The notes beneath the pieces are model-generated. The model had not been told where the DNA came from, ran no database searches, and was given only the letters and a program-made list of their open reading frames with translations. Position numbers and translations under genes: made by a program. Positions 23,707-33,487 of a stretch of 64,000 nucleotides of DNA are shown one piece after another (position 1 is the first letter of the stretch; each line of letters opens with the position of its first letter). Source of the stretch: Salinimicrobium xinjiangense DSM 19287 (GTDB taxonomy: Bacteria > Bacteroidota > Bacteroidia > Flavobacteriales > Flavobacteriaceae); the NCBI RefSeq assembly GCF_000423585.1, contig NZ_AUIG01000001.1, forward strand, positions 310,001 to 374,000, given 5' to 3'.

Positions 23707-26022
23707 ATGAAACTAAGGTTCATTAAAATGTCTTCTTTACTAGTGTTTTCTGTTATTACAGGAATAAATGGCGTTCATTCGCAGGAATTGGAAGGTTCCT
23801 GGGAAGGAAAACTGAATGTTCAGGGGACTGAATTACTCCTGATCTTTGATATTAAAAAAGAGAATGATTCTCTTACAGGAACTCTGGACAGTCCACTGCA
23901 GGGTGCATTTGGTTTGCCTCTTGATGAAGTAAAACTGGCAGATGATCAGGTTACGCTCTCCTATTCGAAAATCGGTGCCACTTTTACCGGAACACTCCAG
24001 GACGAAACCATCACCGGTACCTTTAAACAATCGGGACAGGAATTTCCATTGGTACTTCAAAAAGTGGAGAAAACTGTTCCGGGAGATCAGTCTCTACCTT
24101 CTTCCGACAAAGAACTTAAACAGCTGGCTGCATACGACCAGGGAAATTATAAGTATGAGGTCGAAGATTATTTCGCCAAACCTAAAGCAAGTTCCTTTCA
24201 GTTCTCCCCAGATGGGAAATACATGTCCTACAGGGAAAAAGATGAAAATGCGAAGAACCATGTATACGTAAAGAACCTTGAGACCGATCAAATTACACGG
24301 GCAATAACAGAGAAGGACGAATTGGTACGGGGCTATGGCTGGGCAAATGAGAACAGGTTAATTTATGTTATGGACAAAGGAGGAAACTAAAATTATCATT
24401 TATATGCAGCAGATGTTGATGGTTCCAACACCAGGGATCTTACTCCTTTTGAAGGAGTTCAAACTCAGATCATCAACCTATTAAAGGATGACAAAAACCA
24501 CGTGATAGTTTCCATGAACAAGGAAAATGCCCAGGTTTTTGAGCCTTACAAGGTGAACATTAAGACCGGTGAAATTGAGAAGCTTTTTAATAATGATGAT
24601 GTTGCCAATCCTATCATGAGCTACCTTTTTGACAAGGATGGAACCCTGAGAGGTTTTGTACGCTTACGTGAGGGAGTCAATATGGACCTTTACTACAATA
24701 AGGATCCAAAGACCCGGAACTTCGAAGTGATCCAACAAAACAACTGGAAAGACACCTTCAATCCTACTCTAAATTATCAAACAGATTATCCACATGATGC
24801 TTATGTAGTATCAAATCTGGAAACTGATAAGAACACTGTTTATCTGTACGACCTGAAGGAAAATAAGGTAATCGATAAATTGTTTTCCAATGACAATTAT
24901 GACATTTCCGGAATTTCCCTGTCGCGTAACCGAAACTACGAACTGGACTATTACACTTTTGAGGGAGAAAAACGGGAAATCGTTCCTGTTAGCGACTACT
25001 ACAAAAAGCTCCATAACAGGATCACTGCAAAATTTCCGGATAAGCAATACACAATAGCCGATCATACCGATGACGAAAGTAAATATCTGATCTTCCTTCA
25101 AAGCGATAAATTGTACGGGGAATATTGGTCCTATGACGTCAAGGCCGATAAATTCGAATTGTTATACAATCTGATGCCCCAGCTTAAAGCAGAAGATATG
25201 GCCGAAATGAGGCCTATTACTTTCAAGAGCCGGGATGGAATAACCATACATGGTTACATTACGCTTCCAAAAGCCGCTCTGGAAGGTGAAAAAGTACCCG
25301 TTATTGTCAATCCGCATGGTGGTCCGCAGGGAATTAGAGATTCCTGGGGCTTTAATCCCGAGGCTCAACTGTTTGCCAGCCGTGGCTATGCTACTTTACA
25401 GGTGAATTTCAGGATTTCCGGAGGTTACGGTCGTGAGTTCCTGGAATCAGGATTCAAGCAAATAGGAAGAAAGGCCATGGACGATGTTGAAGATGGTTTG
25501 AAATACGTGATTGACCAGGGTTGGGTTGATCCCGATAAAGCTGCTATTTATGGGGGTAGCCATGGAGGCTATGCTGTGTTGAGAGGGCTTACCAAAACAC
25601 CCGATCTTTATGCTGCGGGTGTAGATTATGTTGGGGTATCGAATTTATACACATTTATGGAGACCATTCCGCCTTACTGGAAACCTTACGAGAAGATTTT
25701 AAGGGAAATCTGGTATGACGAAAACATTCCTGAAGAAAAAGCTATTATGGATGAAGTATCCCCTGTATTTCATATAGATAAAATTAAAAAGCCATTGTTC
25801 GTGGTACAGGGTGCCAACGATCCGCGGGTGAATATCGATGAATCTGACCAGATTGTAAGAGCTTTACGGGAAAAAGGTGTGGATGTACCCTATATGGTAA
25901 AATATGATGAAGGACATGGCTTCGGAAAGGAAGAAAACCGAATTGAATTATATGAAGCTATGATGGGCTTTTATGCCAAACATCTAAAAGATGAGGAATT
26001 GAAACCAGCTTTCAGAGATTAG
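23707..26022 (+). pseudogene. S9-family prolyl oligopeptidase-like gene interrupted by one in-frame stop
   Basis: A single frame of 771 sense and nonsense codons, broken only by TAA at 24388-24390. Upstream: signal peptide and a beta-rich domain (ELEGSWEGKLNVQGTELLLIF..GTFKQSGQEFPLVL, residues about 25-130), then propeller-like repeats. Downstream, in the same frame, comes more propeller and an alpha/beta hydrolase domain with the triad complete: Ser in GGSHGGYA (25558-25560), Asp in GANDPRVN, His in DEGHGFGKE. The stop sits in GGN-stop-NYHLYAADVDG, where homologues would most simply have Glu (GAA to TAA, one base). Without readthrough only 227 residues are made, with no catalytic domain; reinitiation at the ATG at 24502 is possible. 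Confidence 0.85.
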
Positions 26023-26048
26023 GAAATATATTTATTGATAATAAAATT

Positions 26049-26088
26049 CCCTCCCAAAATGCCTTTTTTTTGAGAGGGTATTTTCTTT
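26049..26088 (+). terminator. Weak terminator after the S9 peptidase gene
   Basis: CCCTC and GAGGG arms enclose an A-rich then T-rich loop, followed by TATTTTCTTTT. The stem is only about 5 base pairs. Confidence 0.4.
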
Positions 26089-26126
26089 TATAGCTATCCC
26101 CTCCCCTTTCATTCATTTATAGAAAA

Positions 26127-26597
26127 TTAAGCCCTGTTATTAAGTATTTCTCTAACGATCTTGAGATGATGTTCTGTATGGATCACCAGAAATTTTGGAG
26201 TTTCATCTCTTCTAATATGACCAAAAAAAGGATGCTCAAAAAAGGCATTTTTGGGAAGCTTTGATATCCCGGTAAGTTTTCGCTTTGCCTTGGTGATTTG
26301 TTCCTGTAATTCTTCTGCGGAAATATTATCTTCCGGAATAACCTTTTTTGGAGCCCTGGCTTTTCCTCTTGGAATCCTGCCGGTTAAATAAACCAGCTCC
26401 TTCTTCCAGCTGAATTTCTTCCGGTATTGAGCAGGATCTGATATGTCAAGTCCTTTGAGGATTGAAAGGATAACCTTAAGGTTATGAGCCAGATGCCATC
26501 CTACGGGGACACTGGATACAGCAGAATTTATTGTAGTTAAATTATCGGTATAACCTTCCATTTCGATTAATTGGTCGTGTAGTTCCCGGGATGTCAT
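26127..26597 (-). CDS. DUF1569 domain protein, DinB-like
   Basis: 156-residue helical protein of the DUF1569 family, which belongs to the DinB/YfiT-like four-helix group. His residues that could form a metal site are spread over the chain: VGWHLAHNLKVIL near residue 33, FFEHPFFGHIRRDE near 120, and VIHTEHHLKIV near 140. No enzymatic activity is established for the family. It is read in the same direction as the EF-G paralogue but is separated from it by a perfect 27-base palindrome. Confidence 0.8.
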   Translation of the reverse strand: MTSRELHDQLIEMEGYTDNLTTINSAVSSVPVGWHLAHNLKVILSILKGLDISDPAQYRKKFSWKKELVYLTGRIPRGKARAPKKVIPEDNISAEELQEQITKAKRKLTGISKLPKNAFFEHPFFGHIRRDETPKFLVIHTEHHLKIVREILNNRA

Positions 26598-26644
26598 TAA
26601 ATGTGTAATAATTTTTTACAAGATAGTATTAATCCTGATATAGC

Positions 26645-26671
26645 GAACCCGCAACTATTAGTTGCGGGTTC
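26645..26671. repeat. Perfect 27-base palindrome downstream of the EF-G paralogue
   Basis: GAACCCGCAACTA, a central T, then TAGTTGCGGGTTC: two perfect 13-base arms. It lies between two minus-strand genes, 24 bases past the EF-G paralogue stop, so a terminator-like or mRNA 3'-end role is likely, although no long T run follows on either strand. Confidence 0.65.
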
Positions 26672-26694
26672 AGTCAAACAACTTCTTTAAATTA

Positions 26695-28809
26695 TTAAAC
26701 CATCTCCTTTTTTCTCGTTAGTTCATCCTGAATATTAGCCGGAACAGGTTGATATCCGCTAAAGCTGGTGCTAAATGTGGCTCTTCCTTTTGTAAGGGAA
26801 CGAAGATCGGTTGAAAACCCGAATAGTTCAGATTCGGGCGCAATACATTTCAGAATCTGATAATTATCTGCGCTTTCGATCCCCTGTATAATTGAGCGCC
26901 GGCTTTGGAGTTCGGTCATAACGTTCCCCACCATATCTTCAGGGACTCTAACCGTAAGATCAAGAGCAGGCTCCAGCAGTTTTGGATCTGCATTAAGAAA
27001 TGCCTTTTTAAACGCGTGTGCACCGGCGATTTTGAAAGAAATATCATTAGAGTCTACAGAATGCATTTTACCGTCATAGATCATCGCTCTTACATCACGT
27101 ATATACGAACCGGTTAAAGGTCCTTTTTCCATGACCTCAAGAATTCCTTTCATTACTGAGGGCAGATAACGCTGATCTATTACCCCTCCAACAATACAGT
27201 TATAAAAAACGAGCTTTCCTCCCCATGGCAGGTTGAGTTCCTCTTTTCCTCTGATGTTAAAGCCTTCAGGTTCTGGTATTCCTTCCTCCCAGGGTTCGAT
27301 CTTCATATGGACTTCAGCAAATTGACCCGAACCTCCCGATTGTTTTTTATGCCGGTAACTGGAATCTGAAGAGCGTTGAATGGTTTCTCTAAAAGAAATT
27401 CTTGGCTTTTCAAAATTTGCTTCAACTCCATAAATATTTCGTAGAAGCCAGTCTATGGTGGCCAGGTGAAGTTCACCCTGGCATGCCAGGATCAACTGCC
27501 TTGTTTCATTTGAGAAAGAAATTTCTACTGTAGGATCCTGGCTGTGGATTTTTTTTAAGGCATCAGTGAGTTTTTCTTCATCTTTGGTATTTACAGCCGT
27601 TACCGCTCTTCTTATTCTGGGTTGTGGATATTCGATAGGATCGATATTGACTTCTTCTCCCGAAGCCGTGAGTGTGTCATTTGTTTCGGTATGCTTTAAT
27701 TTCAAAGTAGCTCCTATATCACCCACAACCAACTTTGAAATAGGATTTCTATCTTTTCCATCCATAATGAAGAGCTGGTTGAAGACTTCTGTTTCTCCAT
27801 TCCTGGAATTTAAAAGCTTATCATTGACCTTCACCTCTCCTCTTTTAACTTTAAAGAAAGTTACCTGCCCTAAATTAGGCTGGTGAATTGTTTTAAAAAC
27901 GAATAAAACAGGTGGTTCTTCAGGTTTTGGCATTACATCTTTTCCTTCTACACTTTTTTCCGGTTTGAGATCAACAGCTGCGGGAGCCACATTATCTATG
28001 AACCCCATTAGTCTTCCGCTTCCCATATCATTAAGAGCTGAAGTGCAGAAAACCGGGAACAGATCATAATTCAGCATCCCTGCCTTAATTCCTTTCCGCA
28101 TTTCATCTTCATTCAGGCTGCCTTTCTCAAAATAAATCTCCATTAATTCCTCATCATTTTCGGCCGCTTTTTCCACAAGTTCATTATGTAATTTATCTGC
28201 TGTTGCTTGGTGTTTTTCAGGAACAGGAAATTTTTGTGGCTTTCCTCCTTCCGGAGAAAATTTGTACATTTTCATTTTAAGCACATCAATAATGCACTGA
28301 GCACCATCTACTATAAGTGGGTACTGAATTTTAACCGCATTATTACCCACCAGGCTTTTAATACTATTAAAACTGGTTTCAAAATTAAGCCCGGGATGAT
28401 CGATCTGATTAATTACAAATACTGTAGGTTTTTGATATTCTCTTATGTAATTCCAGATGATCTCTGTTCCTGCTTCCACTCCATACTGTCCATTGAGAAC
28501 AGTAACAATGGTATCGGCTACTCTTATTGACGAAATGATCTCACCAATATAATCATCCAGTCCCGGAGTGTCAATAATGTTGATCTTATAATTCCGCCAC
28601 TCGGTGTGCAGGGGTGTTGCAAAAACTGAATTTCCTTTTTCATGTTCAATTTCATGATAATCTGAAATTGTATTTTTAGCTTCTACAGAACCGCGCCTGT
28701 TAATTAATCCGGCTTCAAATAACATGGTTTCTGCCAGGGTAGTCTTTCCGCTGTTGTGAGCGCCAACAAAGACCACATTTTTGATGTGTTTGTCATCGTA
28801 AATTTTCAT
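26695..28809 (-). CDS. Elongation factor G-like protein (EF-G2 type)
   Basis: About 704 residues with the five-domain EF-G layout. G1 is GAHNSGKTTL, G3 is DTPGLDDY and G4 is NQID. Canonical EF-G has DTPGHVDF and NKMD, so the catalytic switch-II His is replaced by Leu and the G4 Lys by Gln; the switch-I RGITI is also changed (EKGNSVFA). The C-terminal domains are intact (GGVIDQRYLPSVMKG, GHNVM-like PEDMVGNVMTELQSRR). An EF-G paralogue without GTPase activity is known in Bacteroides; this looks like that class. The ATG at 28807-28809 follows a GTG in frame. It is not beside the str operon genes, so it is not the housekeeping fusA. Confidence 0.85.
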   Translation of the reverse strand: MKIYDDKHIKNVVFVGAHNSGKTTLAETMLFEAGLINRRGSVEAKNTISDYHEIEHEKGNSVFATPLHTEWRNYKINIIDTPGLDDYIGEIISSIRVADTIVTVLNGQYGVEAGTEIIWNYIREYQKPTVFVINQIDHPGLNFETSFNSIKSLVGNNAVKIQYPLIVDGAQCIIDVLKMKMYKFSPEGGKPQKFPVPEKHQATADKLHNELVEKAAENDEELMEIYFEKGSLNEDEMRKGIKAGMLNYDLFPVFCTSALNDMGSGRLMGFIDNVAPAAVDLKPEKSVEGKDVMPKPEEPPVLFVFKTIHQPNLGQVTFFKVKRGEVKVNDKLLNSRNGETEVFNQLFIMDGKDRNPISKLVVGDIGATLKLKHTETNDTLTASGEEVNIDPIEYPQPRIRRAVTAVNTKDEEKLTDALKKIHSQDPTVEISFSNETRQLILACQGELHLATIDWLLRNIYGVEANFEKPRISFRETIQRSSDSSYRHKKQSGGSGQFAEVHMKIEPWEEGIPEPEGFNIRGKEELNLPWGGKLVFYNCIVGGVIDQRYLPSVMKGILEVMEKGPLTGSYIRDVRAMIYDGKMHSVDSNDISFKIAGAHAFKKAFLNADPKLLEPALDLTVRVPEDMVGNVMTELQSRRSIIQGIESADNYQILKCIAPESELFGFSTDLRSLTKGRATFSTSFSGYQPVPANIQDELTRKKEMV

Positions 28810-29120
28810 CACGTAAAGGTTTTAAAGGATCAAGATGGAAAGAGAAGATTCCGGAAATATGTACAGAGAAGTAAAAAAAAGTAGCCATGTGTTCCGGAGT
28901 TAATATCAAGAATTAACACTTATAAATTTAATATTTTATGGCTTCTGTTTTTCTTAATAAATAGTATTTTTTGCCTTTTACTGATGAATATCATATGAAA
29001 GTTTCTTTTCCAATTTTGATTTCTTGTTAGATAAGGCCCAAACAACTTTGCAATAAAACATATTTATAATTCTTTTAATTGGAATTTGTTGTTGTCCGGG
29101 AAAAGAACCAGGATCGCTCC

Positions 29121-29173
29121 GCTTCTAGAATCAAAAGCCAGGACTTGTTTTTAGGTATTTGATTCTTAGAAGC
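29121..29173. repeat. Inverted repeat of unknown role
   Basis: GCTTCTAGAATCAAA (29121-29135) and TTTGATTCTTAGAAGC (29158-29173) pair with a single bulged base and a 22-base loop. No T run follows, so it is not a standard terminator. Confidence 0.6.
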
Positions 29174-29353
29174 ATAGGATTGATCTATTTTATTAAAATG
29201 GGGGTAAATCATCAAGATTCACCCCCCCTATAGCTTAAGAAACAACTTCAAATTTATCGTGCTCGAAGCTTTTCCTGATATCCAGTTATTTTTAATCGGA
29301 CAACAATGAATTGAATTATCAAGTTCCCGTTGGTATTAACAGGAAAGGCAAAA

Positions 29354-29385
29354 AAAAATCCGGTACTTTCTGCACCGGATTTTTG
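29354..29385 (-). terminator. Terminator of the tandem-domain lipoprotein gene
   Basis: AAAAATCCGGT-ACTTTCTGC-ACCGGATTTTT. It is symmetric with A and T tails, so it works in either direction; the gene it serves ends 19 bases to the right on the minus strand. Confidence 0.88.
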
Positions 29386-29403
29386 ACACATTAATGTTTT
29401 TCA

Positions 29404-30216
29404 TTATTCGGTAACGGTGATAGACACCATAACAGGATTGCCTTCACCATCGAAAACAGGCAGGTCGAGACCATTGTCTCCCCCGTCGAATTCATATTCT
29501 CCCGCGACTCCTGTGTCTGAGTGTAGCATGATCCATAACATATCACCTACATTCACTTCGGCGGAATCATTGAAAGTTATAGTAACATCATCGTGATTTC
29601 CGGCGGTAAGGACCTCAGAAATTCCCACTACTTCTCCCGGAGCACCATCGTTATTTGCATGTACAACTATCCATCCGGCCTCTGCCAGAACTACATTATC
29701 TACAGTAATTGTACCGTCAACTACAGCCTGGTCTCCAACGCTGACAGTATTCATTTCTCCTGAAGAGTCGATATTAAGAGTAAAAGATTCGGCTACGGGA
29801 ACTGTTCCACTCCTAACGGGGGAATCTGTTCCTGTAATACCATTCCAATCAAATTCTCCATCTTCATCACTGTCTACGTGTAGAGCAGCCCAAAGAACTT
29901 CTCCACTGGTTAATGCACTTTCATCCAGTTCTACAGTAACATCTTCATGGCTGCCGGCCTCAACATGGGTATGGCCTAAAACCTCGGTTCCAAGTACCCC
30001 GGCGTTATCTTTATAGATAACCAGCCATCCGTCATTACTCATCTCCACATTACTTACAGTGACCATTCCATTCATTAGGGTCTGGTCCTCCACTACAATA
30101 CTACCCGTAGGCTCAATTACCGGAGGGGCTCCCCCATCATCATCATCACTACAGGCTGTAAATAAGCCGATTGTAGCCAGAAATAATACTACTAAATAAT
30201 TCTTTTGTTTAATCAT
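29404..30216 (-). CDS. Surface lipoprotein with two tandem DUF7282-like domains
   Basis: 270-residue lipoprotein. The signal ends LFLATIGLFTAC, and the residues after the Cys are S-D-D-D-D, which matches the Bacteroidota lipoprotein export signal for display on the cell surface. Two repeats follow (residues about 40-125 and 155-245), each with a V-x-V-x-N-V-x-x-x-x-x-G-W-(L/I)-V-(I/V) strand, a V-L/S..AG-(S/N)-H-(E/D)-D-V-T-(V/I) strand and a V-(L/M)-W-x-x-L-H-x-D end. This layout resembles DUF7282, best known from archaeal surface proteins. Acidic overall. No function is known. It is divergent from the M61 peptidase gene. Confidence 0.7.
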   Translation of the reverse strand: MIKQKNYLVVLFLATIGLFTACSDDDDGGAPPVIEPTGSIVVEDQTLMNGMVTVSNVEMSNDGWLVIYKDNAGVLGTEVLGHTHVEAGSHEDVTVELDESALTSGEVLWAALHVDSDEDGEFDWNGITGTDSPVRSGTVPVAESFTLNIDSSGEMNTVSVGDQAVVDGTITVDNVVLAEAGWIVVHANNDGAPGEVVGISEVLTAGNHDDVTITFNDSAEVNVGDMLWIMLHSDTGVAGEYEFDGGDNGLDLPVFDGEGNPVMVSITVTE

Positions 30217-30436
30217 AACAACATTTTTATAGGTTTCGAGGTACTAGATATTAATTTTGATTTGAAAAAGCAGTTAAATCATTGCTAATTAGCATGTTAA
30301 AGCTTTTTTTTAAGAGCCTCTTCAGTTTAAATTAAGAGACTGTGTGTAATATAATTCTTTGGAACTTTTATTTTTACGGGCTTTTATAGTAACGACTGGT
30401 CTGTTTTACAGTCTTATCCTTATCTAAAAACTTGTT

Positions 30437-32305
30437 ATGAAAAAAATATTTTATTTAGTTGTTCTTAGCTTTAGTATTTATTCCTGCAAGGCTCCACAAG
30501 GAACAGGTACACAAACACAACCTATCATTGCAACTCTCGATCTTGTGAATGTGCAGGACGATAAAATATTAGTTACTGTGGATCCCGGAGTGATCACTTC
30601 AGAAGAAATTATTTTCTACATTCCTAAAACCGTTCCCGGCACCTACTCTACTGCCAATTATGGAAAATTTTCTGAAGGGATCAAAGCTTTTGACTATAAG
30701 GGTAAGGAAGTTCCTGTTACTCCGATTGATGATAACAGCTGGCGGATTCCCAATGCTACAAAGCTTGATAAGGTGAGCTATTTAATGAATGATACCTTTG
30801 ATGTAAAAGGAGAAGGAGGCATTTACTCAATGGCCGGAACAAATATCAAGGCAGGAGAAAACTACATGCTCAACCTTCACGGATTTGTCGGATATTTTCA
30901 GAATATGACGGAGGAGCCTTACCGCCTGGAGATCATCAGGTCACCCGGACTATATCCGGGAAGTGCTCTCACCGTAAACGAGTCCATAGAAGAGTCTCCG
31001 GAAAGCATACGCGATATCTTCAGCCTTAACAGGTATTTTGAGGTCACAGACAATCCTATTATGTACGCGGCACCCGATACTGCCAGTTTTAAAATAGAAA
31101 ATATGGATGTGCTGCTTCACGTCTATTCTCCGGGGAATATCTATAGTGCTACCGATTTTAAACCATCTATGGAAAAAATGATAAGCGCCCAAAAGAGATT
31201 TTTAGGGAAAATAGATGAAACCGATAAATATGCAATTCTTCTATACCTCTCGGCCACTCCCGGAGAAGGGGACGCAGGAAATTTCGGGGCTTTGGAACAT
31301 CACACTTCTACTGTGGTTGTAATGCCTGAAAGTATGGGGAAAGAAGCTTTGGAGTCATCTCTCACCGACATAGTTTCTCACGAATTCTTTCATATCCTTA
31401 CTCCGTTAGGAGTTCATTCAAAAGAAGTTCATTATTTTGATTATAATGATCCAAAAATGTCTCAACACCTATGGCTGTACGAGGGAGTGACCGAGTATTT
31501 TGCCAATCTTTTTCAGGTTAATCAGGGCTTGATCACCAAACAACAATTTTATGACAGGATGAATGAAAAGATCACTTCTGCAAAAATGTTTGACGATACT
31601 ATTTCCTTTACCCAAATGAGTAAAAATATCCTTGAAGAGCAGTATCAGGATAGCTATTACAATGTTTATTTAAAAGGAGCACTTATTGGAATGGCACTGG
31701 ATATTGAATTAAGAGATGTTAGTAATGGCAAAACAGGTCTCCTGGATCTAATGAAAAAACTAACCGACAGGTATGGTAAGGACAAACCTTTTGAAGATGA
31801 TGAGTTGTTTGGAATAATCACCGGGCTGACGCACCCCGAAATTGGAGAGTTTCTGGAAACTCATGTAAGCGGGACTACACCTATTCCATACACCGAATAC
31901 TTTAATAAAGTAGGCCTGGAAATGCGGGAGGGAGAAATACCGGTAGATTATTTTCTCAAGGACCAATCCACTCCTTATATTGCTGTAAACGCTGCGGGGG
32001 ATATTCTGCTTAGAGATGATATCCCGCTTAGTACGTTCTTTACCTCCATGGATTTAAAAGGTGGGGATATTATAAAAAGTATAAACGGCAAAACCTACAA
32101 TGTCCAAAATGTCTATGATCTGATTTCCGATTCGGTGGAATGGACTGTCGGTGACGACATCACAATAGTGGTGGAAAGGAATGGAAAGGAAAAGCAGGTT
32201 AAATCAAAAGTGATCGAACCAATGGCAAAAGGCCTGCGGCTTGTAGAGATGATGAATGCAGACGGAGAACAGATGGAACTTCGACACAGCTGGCTGAAAT
32301 CCTGA
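30437..32305 (+). CDS. M61 family metallopeptidase lipoprotein with PDZ domain
   Basis: 622-residue exported peptidase related to glycyl aminopeptidases. The lipobox is FSIYSC (Cys 17). The catalytic zinc motif is His315-Glu316-F-F-His319 (VSHEFFHILTPL) with the third ligand Glu349 in LYEGVTEYFANL. An N-terminal beta-rich M61 domain comes before it, and the C-terminal 90 residues form a PDZ domain (LKGGDIIKSINGKTY, VYDLISDSVEWTVGDDITIVVERNGK). It ends at a bidirectional terminator. The divergent neighbour encodes another surface lipoprotein, but nothing shows that the two work together. Confidence 0.92.
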   Translation: MKKIFYLVVLSFSIYSCKAPQGTGTQTQPIIATLDLVNVQDDKILVTVDPGVITSEEIIFYIPKTVPGTYSTANYGKFSEGIKAFDYKGKEVPVTPIDDNSWRIPNATKLDKVSYLMNDTFDVKGEGGIYSMAGTNIKAGENYMLNLHGFVGYFQNMTEEPYRLEIIRSPGLYPGSALTVNESIEESPESIRDIFSLNRYFEVTDNPIMYAAPDTASFKIENMDVLLHVYSPGNIYSATDFKPSMEKMISAQKRFLGKIDETDKYAILLYLSATPGEGDAGNFGALEHHTSTVVVMPESMGKEALESSLTDIVSHEFFHILTPLGVHSKEVHYFDYNDPKMSQHLWLYEGVTEYFANLFQVNQGLITKQQFYDRMNEKITSAKMFDDTISFTQMSKNILEEQYQDSYYNVYLKGALIGMALDIELRDVSNGKTGLLDLMKKLTDRYGKDKPFEDDELFGIITGLTHPEIGEFLETHVSGTTPIPYTEYFNKVGLEMREGEIPVDYFLKDQSTPYIAVNAAGDILLRDDIPLSTFFTSMDLKGGDIIKSINGKTYNVQNVYDLISDSVEWTVGDDITIVVERNGKEKQVKSKVIEPMAKGLRLVEMMNADGEQMELRHSWLKS

Positions 32306-32323
32306 AACGAAAGCTTATAAAAT

Positions 32324-32353
32324 AAAAAAGCCGGCAAAATTGCCGGCTTTTTT
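32324..32353. terminator. Bidirectional terminator between M61 peptidase and cold-shock gene
   Basis: AAAAAAGCCGGCAA-AA-TTGCCGGCTTTTTT: near-perfect arms with A and T tails between two convergent genes. Confidence 0.93.
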
Positions 32354-32373
32354 ACTGAATTTTCCTGATTACA

Positions 32374-32817
32374 CTAGAGTTTTTTTACTCTTACTGCGTT
32401 CATACCTTTCTGACCTCTTTCGAGTTCAAAGGTAACTTTATCATTTTCATCAATTTCGTCTATAAGTCCACTTACGTGAACGAAATATTTTTCCTGGGTT
32501 TTACTGTCCAATATAAATCCAAAACCTTTGGAATGATCAAAAAAGGATACTTTTCCTTCTTTGCTAAAGTCTACTTCTTCGTCTGAATCCTCTTTCTTAG
32601 GAATTCCTATTTCAATACTTTCGGCGTCAACTTCAATCTTACGGGAAGGATCTGGAGGAGTATCTGTAAGATTTCCATACTCGTCTACATAAGCGAATTC
32701 TGAAGCAGTTTCTCCACTTGCTTTTCTTTCCTCCTTTTTCTTCTTCTTTTCCTCACGCTTTTTTAAGCGTTTCTTTTCTTTTTCAGTTTTGTTGTACGTC
32801 TGTTGTGATTTGGCCAT
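32374..32817 (-). CDS. Cold-shock-domain protein with Lys-rich N-terminal extension
   Basis: 147 residues. The C-terminal 65 residues are a cold-shock domain: EGKVSFFDHSKGFGFILD (RNP1 is KGFGFI), KYFVHVSGL (RNP2), and a final DKVTFELERGQKGMNAVRV. The first 35 residues are nearly all Lys, Glu and Arg and may bind RNA or form a coil; an acidic linker joins the parts. Such extended CSD proteins are common in Flavobacteriaceae. It should bind single-stranded RNA or DNA; targets are unknown. Monocistronic, ended by the bidirectional terminator. Confidence 0.92.
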   Translation of the reverse strand: MAKSQQTYNKTEKEKKRLKKREEKKKKKEERKASGETASEFAYVDEYGNLTDTPPDPSRKIEVDAESIEIGIPKKEDSDEEVDFSKEGKVSFFDHSKGFGFILDSKTQEKYFVHVSGLIDEIDENDKVTFELERGQKGMNAVRVKKL

Positions 32818-33034
32818 TCGGTCTCTACTTGTGATTTTAAATGAATATAAAAAAAATAGCTGAAGTTCTAAAAAATAAATTGGAAAAAGATCGGCGAAGA
32901 AGATTTACCTAAAATTATTCAGACCTGCAGTAAGACACAAAGTTATGATTTCTTTTTGTCTTTTAAGCATACGTGTATGACCTAAAATTTTGAGATGATA
33001 AATGTCAGTTACTACTAAGAAATGCTTTTCGATT

Positions 33035-33487
33035 TCATTCCTGGATGGCATAGGCATCAAGTGGCTCTTCAAAAGCAATGAAAAGAACACAGGGGCCTGA
33101 ATCACCGCAGCGTGCAGAATGTGGCTTTTTAGCAGGCCCAAAGACATATGATCCTGTTTTGAGCTGTCGTGGCTCCTCCCCTTCATAGGTTACTTCCATA
33201 TCTCCTGCAATCAGGATCATCCTTTCAGCAGAAGTATGGCCGTGATTCGCAATTTCTGAATTGGCCGGGACCTTGAATAAAATATCTACATTCTTTTTAG
33301 CCGGATCTCCTCTAAGAACTGCTATTTCACATCCATCTGGCATAAATTCGGGACAAGGTCCCCATTGCAGATCTTTGTCATTCATGGTTCGAACGACTGA
33401 ATTTGCTTCATCCTGAGCAACAATTCCGACAGTGAAGAATAACCACACACCTGTGAGGAGGATCCTTAATAATTTCCTGTTTTTCAT
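33035..33487 (-). CDS. Exported cupin-domain protein
   Basis: 150 residues with signal MKNRKLLRILLTGVWLFFTVGIVAQ, so probably periplasmic. The cupin metal motif is visible as SEIANHGHTSAERMILIAGDMEV (two His and a Glu in the G-x5-H-x-H-x3-4-E pattern) and the second motif as FGPAKKPHSARC with the later His. Three Cys (PCPEFMPDGCE and ARCGDSGPC) could form disulfides. The substrate is unknown; ChrR-like cupins of this size are typical relatives. A 217-base non-coding stretch separates it from the cold-shock gene. Confidence 0.82.
   Translation of the reverse strand: MKNRKLLRILLTGVWLFFTVGIVAQDEANSVVRTMNDKDLQWGPCPEFMPDGCEIAVLRGDPAKKNVDILFKVPANSEIANHGHTSAERMILIAGDMEVTYEGEEPRQLKTGSYVFGPAKKPHSARCGDSGPCVLFIAFEEPLDAYAIQE

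Larger units (their letters stand above)
28813..29403. other. 590-base non-coding gap with three hairpins
   Basis: AT-rich region between two minus-strand genes. I see no reading frame with coding character. It contains the inverted repeat at 29121-29173, a GGGGGT..ACCCCC hairpin at 29200-29228 and the terminator at 29354-29385. The part nearest 28813 is the upstream region of the EF-G paralogue. An uncharacterised small RNA could sit here, but nothing proves it. Confidence 0.45.

Noticed and set aside
32905-33186. 93-codon minus-strand frame overlapping the cupin gene
   Set aside because: It lies in another frame of the cupin gene, whose signal peptide and His motif are convincing.
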